Part shown: one piece after another, positions 24,238 to 31,916 of the stretch
How the letters are laid out: each line of letters begins with the position of its first letter
Numbering within the stretch: position 1 is the first letter of the stretch
Assembly (NCBI GenBank): GCA_027623235.1
Contig: JAQBVJ010000073.1
Coordinates: 1-36,306, forward strand
DNA from: Planctomycetota bacterium
Lineage (GTDB): Bacteria; Planctomycetota; Planctomycetia; Planctomycetales; Planctomycetaceae
Reading direction: 5' to 3'
DNA length: 36,306 nt
Translations under genes and position numbers: made by a program
The notes under the pieces: generated by a model
Told to the model about the DNA's origin: nothing
Seen by the model: the letters and a program-made list of their open reading frames with translations, nothing else
The model's database searches: none

Positions 24238-27177
24238 TCAATTCGTGACTGAGGCTGGATTCGTCCGTCTCCAGCCCTTTTGAACTGCCTTATTGGCCGG
24301 AAATGGCGATGTTCTCCCGGCCGAAGTAACCGGCGCCACATGATTCTGAATGGCCGGTTTTGCCGATCGCGGTGTCGGCAGCTTTTGCGGAAGTGCCTGG
24401 CTCGACGCGGAAACGCCCTGTCGCTCTGTCTCCGAAATCGGCCCGAGAGCCACGGGGGCAGGCCCGGCCGCGGGTCTTGTCAGCGTCGAAGTGGCGGTCG
24501 TGCCCGGCCTCGCGATTGCTGTGGATCGGGCCGGCGCGGTGCGAGGTTTCGCGTCGGCAGAGGCAACGACGCTGGCCGGGAGTGATTCGGGGGCGAACTG
24601 GACCAGATCAACCCATTCGGCTGGCACTGCCGGAGGAATCACCGTTGAGTCGCCTTCCGGGGCGAGACCAGGAATCGGCTTGTCGATCCACCGACCGTTT
24701 TCGTCGAGCTCCATCAGGCCGATTTCCCGGGCAAGCCGCATGCGGGCAGCGTGGTAGTTCAGCCAGACGCTCATGAAGTTGTTCTGCGTGTTTCGCAGGT
24801 CGGACAGAGCAGTCAGTAGACTCGTCGCGGCAGTCGGGCCGAACTGCGCCGGCGGTCGACCAGGAATCGGTGGCGGCACCGGCGCGTTGAGATCTTCACG
24901 CGTCTTGTCGACTCGCCGGATTGCGATCGCGACGGCTCGACGCTGAATTTCCAGGTTAAGCCGCAACTGCTCAATCTCTCGGAGCAGTCCGCGAAGCCCC
25001 AGCTCAAGTCCGTCCATTCCCTGAATGAAGCTTCGCCGACTTCGCTGATAGTCGATCAGGGATTGCCGATAGTTGTTTCGTTCAAGCAGTCGGGTAAACG
25101 GAGCGTCAAACTGGACACCGGCAGTCATAGTTGAGTTGCGACCGTCGAAACTGATCGGGTTGTCGCCGGACGTTCGAAGGTTGCCGCCGACTGCCACTGA
25201 CACGTTCGCCTGAAGAGCGTCCGCGTTGAACGCGATCAGCCGCCAGCTGTCGACCAGAGAAGCCCGGCCGTTCATCCAGTCGACTCGATTCGCGAGAGCC
25301 ACTTTCACTGCCGTGTCAGAATCGAGGGTGATCGTCTCGACTGAGATCGTTTCCAGCCTCGCCCGAGCCTGAATCAGGATTGAACTCTGGACGAGCCGGT
25401 GCAGATCCCGCAGCCACACGACGGTACCGCGAACGGTCGCCACTTTCGTTTTATCGGACAGTCCGTCGTTCAGCGTTTTTAACTGGGCCTTCGCTGCGTC
25501 GAATTCCTTCAGCAGATCGGCCAGTCCCGCGTGAGACTGTTGTCGGTCCGTCTGAAACATTCGGCGTTCCTCTTCCAGCATGCCTGTTTCGCGATCGACC
25601 GCGGACTCATCCATTTTTCTGAGGTCCGTTTGCACGTCGTCGAACTGGCGCTGCACGAGGTCGACGACCTGACTGACATCTGTCAGCGTTGCTCGAATTG
25701 CCGCGACGTCCGCCTCGTCAGGCAGTTCGCCAACCTGATCCTGGAACGCGGCGATCGTGTCCTGAACGCTGGTCGCGTCAGGAGCGACCAGTTGAAACTT
25801 CGTGATCAGGCTGTCGTCGAGCTCAACCGGCAGCTTTGGCGGAAGGCCGAGGACGCCGGTCAGGTAGCCTTCGACTCCGAATTTCAAACCGTTTCGAGTC
25901 TGCAGCAGTGTCGCCTTTTCAGTTTCAATGCTCTGCCGGAACTGGTCGACCTGCGTCAGATCGATGACTCCTGCCTGGAGATGCGCCTCCAGCACGGACA
26001 GCGTTCGGAGCTGCTGGTTGAGGCTGTCTTCTGAGTTGCGAATCTGCTGAAGCTGCTGGAGCAGTCCGATAAATCCGCCGACCGTTCCGGCTCCACCACC
26101 GGCAAATCCGGCCCCGCCACCAGTCCCGCCTCCGCCACCGCCACCGAAGCCGCCTCCAAAAGTGCCTCCGCCGACGCCACCGAATCCGCCCGCTCCCTGG
26201 CCGCTGAATCCGGTCAGACCTGTCCCACCGAAGAAGCCGCCACGACGTTGCGGCCCTCCGACACCCAGATCGCCGATCGCAACGCGAGTGAAAAATCCCT
26301 GACGGTATTGATAATACGCTCGAATGTTGCCGAGCAACGCCCGCTCAACAATCGTCAGTTGTTCGAGTGCGACATCCTGACCTGCTCCCCGCAGGAGCGG
26401 CTGAACGAGGCTCGCGTTGATGAGCGATCCGGCAAAGTTGACGTCGCCGTTTGCGAACTCCCAGGCAAACGAGTTCGCGACACCGACCAGCAGCTCGCCA
26501 GCGTTTGCGAACCGCCTGTCGAGCTGCAGCGCGTTGGACCCACCTCCAAAACGACTCGCAACTCCCTGCGCAGCGTTTCCGCGACCAACGGTCAATAGAT
26601 TGCTTTCCGGTCGCAGTCGGCCATCGTGTCGAAAGACAGCGTCCAAACCTCCGGTGTACTGCGTGTCGAGCCGAAATCGCTCTGTCGTGACGTCAAGTGC
26701 CGACAGATAAAGCGTCTCCAGTTGAGACTGGTGGTCCGGCGAGTGCATGTACGCCATGCGGAGGGCCGAATTGAGCGTCAATCGGATCTCTCCGTCATCG
26801 TTGATCTCGACGTATTCTCGGAGAGCGTCACGCCATTCGGGATTCTCCATCTGGTCCCGCTCGCCAAACTCGTGCCACTGATCCCAGCCATCTTTACCAG
26901 CGACATGATGCATGAACTCGTGAGAGACCGGATCGTCCGGTGGCATCGGCGGGCGATCCTGATCGAAGGGCTCGTAGTAGCGGCTTCGAGGGTCCATCTC
27001 GATGTTGTAACTTTCGATGGCCCATTGCGGGTGGACATTCTTCTCGGCGATCGTCTCATAGACCTCCGCGTCTGCCTGTTCGCGGTACTCTGTCCGTGAG
27101 CATCCACAAGCGAACAGAGCGCACAGCAGTGCCGTCAATCCCGATCGAAGTCGTCGCGAGTTACAAACGAACCGCAT
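24238..27177 (-). CDS. TolC-like outer-membrane efflux lipoprotein with Gly-rich insert
   Basis: The product is 979 residues from the ATG at 27177, where a short basic, hydrophobic leader ends in LFACGC (lipoprotein Cys24 or Cys26). Repeated OEP-like segments are visible: LTLNSALRMAYMHSPDHQS near residue 135, and in the C-terminal half VKVALANRVDWMNGRASLVDSW and NNFMSVWLNYHAARMRLAREIG. Between them lie a Gly-rich segment (DNA about 26080-26265) and an acidic coiled-coil region. A Pro/Ala/Thr-rich tail of about 100 residues ends the protein. TolC proteins are usually about 450-500 residues, so this one is doubled by insertions. It should supply the outer-membrane channel for the adaptor and permease encoded downstream. 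A GTG start 27 codons upstream is possible. Confidence 0.88.
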   Translation of the reverse strand: MRFVCNSRRLRSGLTALLCALFACGCSRTEYREQADAEVYETIAEKNVHPQWAIESYNIEMDPRSRYYEPFDQDRPPMPPDDPVSHEFMHHVAGKDGWDQWHEFGERDQMENPEWRDALREYVEINDDGEIRLTLNSALRMAYMHSPDHQSQLETLYLSALDVTTERFRLDTQYTGGLDAVFRHDGRLRPESNLLTVGRGNAAQGVASRFGGGSNALQLDRRFANAGELLVGVANSFAWEFANGDVNFAGSLINASLVQPLLRGAGQDVALEQLTIVERALLGNIRAYYQYRQGFFTRVAIGDLGVGGPQRRGGFFGGTGLTGFSGQGAGGFGGVGGGTFGGGFGGGGGGGTGGGAGFAGGGAGTVGGFIGLLQQLQQIRNSEDSLNQQLRTLSVLEAHLQAGVIDLTQVDQFRQSIETEKATLLQTRNGLKFGVEGYLTGVLGLPPKLPVELDDSLITKFQLVAPDATSVQDTIAAFQDQVGELPDEADVAAIRATLTDVSQVVDLVQRQFDDVQTDLRKMDESAVDRETGMLEEERRMFQTDRQQSHAGLADLLKEFDAAKAQLKTLNDGLSDKTKVATVRGTVVWLRDLHRLVQSSILIQARARLETISVETITLDSDTAVKVALANRVDWMNGRASLVDSWRLIAFNADALQANVSVAVGGNLRTSGDNPISFDGRNSTMTAGVQFDAPFTRLLERNNYRQSLIDYQRSRRSFIQGMDGLELGLRGLLREIEQLRLNLEIQRRAVAIAIRRVDKTREDLNAPVPPPIPGRPPAQFGPTAATSLLTALSDLRNTQNNFMSVWLNYHAARMRLAREIGLMELDENGRWIDKPIPGLAPEGDSTVIPPAVPAEWVDLVQFAPESLPASVVASADAKPRTAPARSTAIARPGTTATSTLTRPAAGPAPVALGPISETERQGVSASSQALPQKLPTPRSAKPAIQNHVAPVTSAGRTSPFPANKAVQKGWRRTNPASVTN

Positions 27178-27451
27178 CCATTCGAGTCCATTCGGCAAGG
27201 CAGGAGGCCGCCCGGCCGCGGAAGAAGCGCATAGCGTTCCACAAGAATCCTCCGTCACTCTGTATCGATTAGACCGGTTCCGTCACTGTTGGGAAATCTC
27301 CGGATTCCAACGAATGTGCCGGGAATGCGGCTCCGTAGCCGTCACAGTTTACTTGACCTGCCCCCTGTCCAATTCGGACACGCCCATCACGCATATGTCT
27401 TTATGTGCGTTAATTCGCAACAATCCGTGCATTTCTGGGGACCACAGACGC
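27178..27451. other. Intergenic region upstream of the TolC-like gene
   Basis: No gene is supported here. It must contain the promoter of the exporter genes. A short imperfect hairpin lies at 27389-27410 (ACGCATAT / ATGTGCGT), just before the nested palindrome at 27452. Confidence 0.45.
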
Positions 27452-27663
27452 TAAGGAACGTGTCGGAAATAAGTTCCCGATTCCTGACCCGGCCGACGTG
27501 TGACACCAGGGTTGACGAAGAAGATGGCGCGCAAAGGCGCGAAGCCGCAAAGTTCAGTCGGTCCTTTGCGGCTTCGCGTCTTTGCGCGACATCTCAATCT
27601 GAAGCGACCGCCGTCGTCGCCTTGCCGGCGACTATCGGGAAGTTATTTCCGACACATTCCTAA
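27452..27663. mobile_element. MITE-like nested palindromic element (212 bases)
   Basis: The outer arms 27452-27481 and 27634-27663 are 30-base inverted repeats matching at 27 positions (core GTGTCGGAAATAA). Inside, 27529-27552 and 27564-27587 form a 24-bp stem with a single G-T pair and an 11-base loop (core GCGAAGCCGCAAAG). No protein frame is convincing. The architecture fits a non-autonomous miniature element or a dispersed structured repeat. No target-site duplication is evident directly at the ends. It lies in the gap between the exporter genes and the lipoprotein gene. Confidence 0.75.
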
Positions 27664-27713
27664 CGCGAAATGAGCCTGACCGGCGGAGAGTTCTGCAATG
27701 TCGGGGATTTCGT

Positions 27714-28808
27714 TCACCGCTCCTCAAGCCGCTCATCCAGGTACTTGAGTGCCGCCTGGGCCATGTGGAGCTCGTGTGTGAGGAAGTAGTTTGTCGTCGA
27801 GTCCAGCTCGGATTCGGGCGGGAGCTCTTTGACCATCGGAGCGATCGAGTCACGGAGTTCGTCGAGCGTTTTCGTGTCAGCATCGCGACACAGTCGAGGC
27901 AGGAACTCGAAAAACGAGTACCGCTCACCCACCTTGAGCTTCGCGGCGACCTTCACCGCAGGTTGGATTGATGCCGCGTCGTGATGCCCAGCCAGCAGTT
28001 CCAGCAGTCCGCTGAAGCTCTGTCGCGATTTGCTTCGCTCGGTCTCGGACATTTCACTGAGGTCAATCAGCCACTGGCGAATGTGTCTGACGGCTCCCGG
28101 GTGACGGTGATAGGCGAGCGCATAGAACGTGGGATCGTCGAGCGGCTGACCGGCGAGCAGTTCCTTATAGCGAGTCTCTGGATCGTCGGCCCTGGGCGCC
28201 TCTGCAACTGCGACAAATCGCTGGATTCTTTTCCGCCACGCGGCCTTCTGTTCGGCCGGAGAGTTCGTGTCGAGAGACGTCATGTCCACAACTCGCCACG
28301 AGTGGTCCGCATCTTCCCACAGAAAGATTCCAACACTCGAGCCGGGAGCAAACCGATCGGAAAAACGCTTTGCCCCTGATGGAATATCGAGACACGCATA
28401 GAGGTGCCAGTCCGGCGAGTCCTTCACAACAACCTCGCCGTTCTCGACCAGCGATTTGCCTCGAAGGACCTCCTCGATATTCAGACGAAGTTCTTTGTTT
28501 TCGGCCTGCTGCTTCGTCGGCTTTTCGATCGTCGCGATCAGGATGACGTGCGAAGCATTCTCCGAAGAATACGGAGCCCGGTCTCCTCCCGGCTCCTCAG
28601 TGGAATCAGCCTCGACGGAATCAGCCTCGACGGAATCAGCCTCGACGAGCTTAAGCACAAGCTGGTTTCGGGGACTTGCGGCTGGCTCCAGTGCCGCGGA
28701 ATCAGACGCCGGCTCAGAACCGCAACCGGCAACTGCCAGCAACGCTGACAAAACGACAAACCTCATCGCTGTGCCGCGATGGTGCTCGCGAAGATTCAAA
28801 TTGAACAT
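27714..28808 (-). CDS. Lipoprotein of unknown function with VEADS repeats
   Basis: The product is 364 residues from the ATG at 28808, which has AGGAA 9 bases upstream. An ATG at 28766 would give a more compact signal peptide but lacks a Shine-Dalgarno sequence. FVVLSALLAVAGC is a good type II signal with lipobox VAGC. Three exact VEADS repeats follow in an acidic linker. Next comes a beta-rich domain (HVILIATIEKPT, LRLNIEEVLRGKSLVENGEVVV, VGIFLWEDADHSWRVVDM) and a helical C-terminal half (from about DPETRYKELLAG) that may form HEAT-like helices. I recognise no family. It is divergent from the DUF1501 gene at 29045, and its function is unknown. Confidence 0.8.
   Translation of the reverse strand: MFNLNLREHHRGTAMRFVVLSALLAVAGCGSEPASDSAALEPAASPRNQLVLKLVEADSVEADSVEADSTEEPGGDRAPYSSENASHVILIATIEKPTKQQAENKELRLNIEEVLRGKSLVENGEVVVKDSPDWHLYACLDIPSGAKRFSDRFAPGSSVGIFLWEDADHSWRVVDMTSLDTNSPAEQKAAWRKRIQRFVAVAEAPRADDPETRYKELLAGQPLDDPTFYALAYHRHPGAVRHIRQWLIDLSEMSETERSKSRQSFSGLLELLAGHHDAASIQPAVKVAAKLKVGERYSFFEFLPRLCRDADTKTLDELRDSIAPMVKELPPESELDSTTNYFLTHELHMAQAALKYLDERLEER
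28602..28646 (-). repeat. Three perfect 15-base tandem repeats (VEADS)
   Basis: GGAATCAGCCTCGAC occurs three times head to tail (28602-28616, 28617-28631, 28632-28646). On the minus strand it encodes VEADS three times, just after the lipoprotein's mature N-terminus. Identical copies at DNA level point to recent slippage and possible copy-number variation. Confidence 0.92.
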
Positions 28809-29044
28809 CCTCGTATTTCCTGTGCTGCGGCGACTGCGGAAATGACTCTGGGATAGCTCGGGAGAGGTGATCTTCCTGGGAACAAAACGATCGGCTGTCA
28901 CGGAAAGAGGCCTCATCTGCGGAGCAAGTCCGCCAGCCTCTGGAATCATTCTTGCGGCGTCCGTGGTAAATTCCGATCCTGTAGGAACGGTGTGAGGACT
29001 GACTTCACCAGGTTCTGTGTCAAGCGACGATGAGGATCGCCGAA
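28809..29044. promoter_or_regulatory. Divergent region between lipoprotein and DUF1501 genes
   Basis: These 236 bases carry the upstream signals of both divergent genes. The lipoprotein frame could be extended upstream through all of it, but the residues encoded are Arg/Ser-rich and non-conserved in appearance. No clear promoter motif was found. Confidence 0.4.
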
Positions 29045-30382
29045 ATGCAATTTCCGTTCTCCGGCGAAGCCTCACGACGCGAACTGTTGCGAGCCGGGTC
29101 GTTGGCCCTCGCCAGTGTCGGACTCGCAGACGTGCTGCGAAGGCAGGCCGAAGCGAACCCGGTTAAACCGCAACGGCAAAAGTCCGTGATCATGGTCCAC
29201 CTGCTCGGAGGACCAAGTCATATCGACATGTACGATATGAAACCGAGTGCTCCGGACGAGTACCGGGGTGAATTTCTCCCCGTCGCATCCACTGTGCCCG
29301 GACTGGAGATGTGCGAACTGATGCCTCAGCAGGCTCAAATCGCAGACAAGCTGGCAATCGTTCGTGGCATTCGATTCTGCGGGGCGCACGACACCTACCA
29401 GTTGCTCTCCGGTTATCGGGAGCGTCCGGTCACGACCGGCACGGTCGGGAAGAAACCGCGGCCCGCGTTCGGTTGCGTGGTCAGCCAACTGTTCGGGGAA
29501 CGGTCGAGATCGATTCCGCCATACGTCAGCCTTGGCGACCTGCGATTGCTCAGGGGATACGAGGAAATTGAGACGCCTGCGTACCTCGGACCGGCTCACG
29601 CCCCGTTCCGCGTTGACGGACCCGGCCACGAAAACCTGACTCTGAACGGAGTGACACCGCAACGTTTTCGAGATCGGCAGTCGATGATGTCGAGTCTGGA
29701 CCTCGCCCGCCGCCACGTCGATTCGGCCTACGACAACGTCGCCGCCACTGATCAGTTCCGAGCCCAGGCGCTGGAGATTCTGGCGTCGACGAAGACTCGC
29801 GACGCCTTCGACATCAGTCAGGAGCCGCAAGCAGTCCGGGATTCCTACGGCGGTTACGATGAGTTCCTGCAGGCTCGCCGCCTGGTCGAGGCGGGTGTTC
29901 CAGTTGTCACTCTGCCCGCACGGTTTCCCGTTCGAGTCCCCGGTGCTCCTGATCCCGGCGGTTGGGACACGCACGCCTACAACTTCAAACTCCTGAAGGA
30001 AAAGCTCCCACGCTACGACCACGCAATCGCCGCTCTGATCAAGGACCTGAGTCAGCGTGGGCTGCTCGACGACACGGCCATCGTCGTTTGGGGCGAGTTC
30101 GGACGTCGGCCGAAAATCGGCAACGTGACTCCTGATGGACGCTCCCACTGGCCTGCGGCCGGCTTCGCCCTGCTCGCTGGCGGCGGTTTGAAAACGGGAC
30201 AGGTCATTGGTGAAACCGACCGACTCGGAGAAGCAGCAACGGGGAACCCGTATGTGCCATCGAATATTCTGGCCACGCTGTACCACGTTCTCGGGATCAG
30301 CCTGAACCAGACACTGCCCGACCACGCCGGACGTCCGCAGTTCCTGCTCGACGAACGCGAACCGCTTCATCAATTGTTGTAA
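29045..30382 (+). CDS. DUF1501 family protein, variant-motif clade
   Basis: This 445-residue product starts at 29045, with GAGG 9 bases upstream; an ATG at 29030 is an alternative. EASRRELLRAGSLALASVG is a Tat-like signal. Family motifs are HLLGGPSHIDMYDMKP, GGWDTHAYNF and WGEFGRRPKIGN. The usual GRTPKIN...GRDHYP is changed to GRRPKIG...DGRSHWP, which marks a different subfamily from the two other DUF1501 proteins in this window. No DUF1549/1553 partner is adjacent. Instead it precedes an SGNH hydrolase-DUF1080 gene by 98 bases. It is probably exported, and its substrate is unknown. Confidence 0.92.
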   Translation: MQFPFSGEASRRELLRAGSLALASVGLADVLRRQAEANPVKPQRQKSVIMVHLLGGPSHIDMYDMKPSAPDEYRGEFLPVASTVPGLEMCELMPQQAQIADKLAIVRGIRFCGAHDTYQLLSGYRERPVTTGTVGKKPRPAFGCVVSQLFGERSRSIPPYVSLGDLRLLRGYEEIETPAYLGPAHAPFRVDGPGHENLTLNGVTPQRFRDRQSMMSSLDLARRHVDSAYDNVAATDQFRAQALEILASTKTRDAFDISQEPQAVRDSYGGYDEFLQARRLVEAGVPVVTLPARFPVRVPGAPDPGGWDTHAYNFKLLKEKLPRYDHAIAALIKDLSQRGLLDDTAIVVWGEFGRRPKIGNVTPDGRSHWPAAGFALLAGGGLKTGQVIGETDRLGEAATGNPYVPSNILATLYHVLGISLNQTLPDHAGRPQFLLDEREPLHQLL

Positions 30383-30480
30383 GAAACTGCGGTGAGCAAC
30401 TTCGAAGTTTAGCGCCATCGATCGCGTCAGGGCGTCATCAGAATAATCGATCCGGAAAAAATGAAAGCACAGCCAGAGCA

Positions 30481-31809
30481 ATGACAAAACTTCTTCAGAT
30501 GCTTCTCGCGATCTCGGCCATCGTCGCAACGATCACTCTGCCGGCGAGGGCCGACGAGTCCTTCGCGCTCCCAGCGAATGAAGCGGGCCTGCCTGGCGAG
30601 GGGGCTCTTCGGCGTTACGACGGCTACGTCAACACCTGGCTCAAATCGCGAACGGCATGGTCGAAGCAGATTGAGCACGACCAGAAATCGGTCGTCTTTC
30701 TTGGCGACTCGATTACTCAGGGCTGGGGAGCACAGTTTCGGGATAAGTTTCCCGGGATGAAGCTGGCCAATCGAGGGATCGGCGGCGACACAACTCGCGG
30801 CATGTTGATCCGTCTCCAGGAAGATGTGCTCGCGTTGAACCCCAGCGCCATCGTCCTGCTTCTCGGGACGAATGATGTTGAAGTGGGCATTGATGCTGAC
30901 GCGATCGGACGCAACTTTGAGAAGATCCTGCAGGCGATCAAGAAACACAGTTCGAAAACGCCGATTGTCCTGTGTCGAGTGTTCCCAAGTTCCGCGTCGA
31001 AAAAGCGGCCGAAGGAAATCGTTCAGCGAGTCAACCAGCTTTACGAGGGTGCCGTCAAAGGTGATCCGCAAATCACCGTCGTCGATACCTGGACTTTATT
31101 CGCGGATGAGGCGGGAGACGCGAATCCGAAGTGGTTCCCGGATTTGCTGCATCTCAACGCGGCCGGCTACGACCGCTGGGCGGCGGGGCTGCGTCCGATT
31201 TTTGCGACGCTGGGATTTCTCGAAACGGAGCCGGACGAGTTTTCGCTTGAACCAGGATTTGTGAGCCTCTTCAACGGACGGGATCTGACGGGATGGGGAT
31301 TCCGCCCGACACCGCCGCGAAAGCAGCCAGCGGCACCTCGGCCGGATGCGCCGGTCTTCGTGGAAATCAAAGAAGCCGTTTCGTTCGACAAAAAGACGGC
31401 CAGCAGTGACGGCAGATATGTCGCGGTGAATGGCCGCCTGGTCGTGACGACCCCCTCGGAAGGCCGCCGGATTCAGCAACTGTGGACGACTCAGGAGTTT
31501 GACGGCGACTTCATTCTCAAACTGGAGTTTCGGGCGACACCCAACGCCGACAGCGGAGTCTTCATCCGTAAACCGCAGCTTCAATGCCGCGATTATCTTC
31601 TGGCTGGCCCGTACAAAGAATTGAAAAAGTACCGGGAAGGTGACTGGAACGAACTCGTGGTGACAGTGACGGCCGGCGTCGCTCACGCAACCTGCAATGG
31701 CGAGCTCCTGACCGACAACATGGCGGTCCCGGAAACCGGACCGATCGGCCTCGAAGGCGACCGCGGTCAGGTCGAGTACCGACGGATTCGCCTCAAGCGG
31801 TCGAAGTGA
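30481..31809 (+). CDS. Secreted SGNH hydrolase - DUF1080 fusion
   Basis: The 442-residue protein has a Sec signal peptide (cleavage near ARA-DES). The SGNH/GDSL esterase domain (about 60-245) shows all four blocks: FLGDSITQ with catalytic Ser77, NRGIGGDT (Gly), GTND (129-132, Asn131), and DLLHL with Asp221 and His224. A DUF1080 (3-keto-disaccharide hydrolase-like, concanavalin-type) domain occupies about 258-440: FVSLFNGRDLTGWGF, NADSGVFIR, EGDWNELVVTV and GPIGLEGDRGQVEYRRIRL. The two domains together suggest removal of acyl groups and binding or cleavage of carbohydrate, which is inference. The Shine-Dalgarno sequence is weak. It lies between a DUF1501 gene and a TPR-UnbV gene on the same strand. 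Confidence 0.93.
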   Translation: MTKLLQMLLAISAIVATITLPARADESFALPANEAGLPGEGALRRYDGYVNTWLKSRTAWSKQIEHDQKSVVFLGDSITQGWGAQFRDKFPGMKLANRGIGGDTTRGMLIRLQEDVLALNPSAIVLLLGTNDVEVGIDADAIGRNFEKILQAIKKHSSKTPIVLCRVFPSSASKKRPKEIVQRVNQLYEGAVKGDPQITVVDTWTLFADEAGDANPKWFPDLLHLNAAGYDRWAAGLRPIFATLGFLETEPDEFSLEPGFVSLFNGRDLTGWGFRPTPPRKQPAAPRPDAPVFVEIKEAVSFDKKTASSDGRYVAVNGRLVVTTPSEGRRIQQLWTTQEFDGDFILKLEFRATPNADSGVFIRKPQLQCRDYLLAGPYKELKKYREGDWNELVVTVTAGVAHATCNGELLTDNMAVPETGPIGLEGDRGQVEYRRIRLKRSK

Positions 31810-31916
31810 CGCTGCGCGGTCATGAGAACTACGAAAAGACACAGGATCTCTGACCAGAAACCGTTCCGTCAGCTGAAATCAATTCCGCTGGAATCTCGTT
31901 GGGAAGTCGCTCGCTG

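Noticed and set aside
27289..27663. A 124-codon plus-strand frame across the nested palindrome
   Set aside because: The repeat element accounts for the open frame (EEDGAQRREAAK-type translation of a palindrome). No start signal or domain.
29072..30529. Minus-strand frame of 485 codons opposite the third DUF1501 gene
   Set aside because: Antisense shadow with no recognisable domain.
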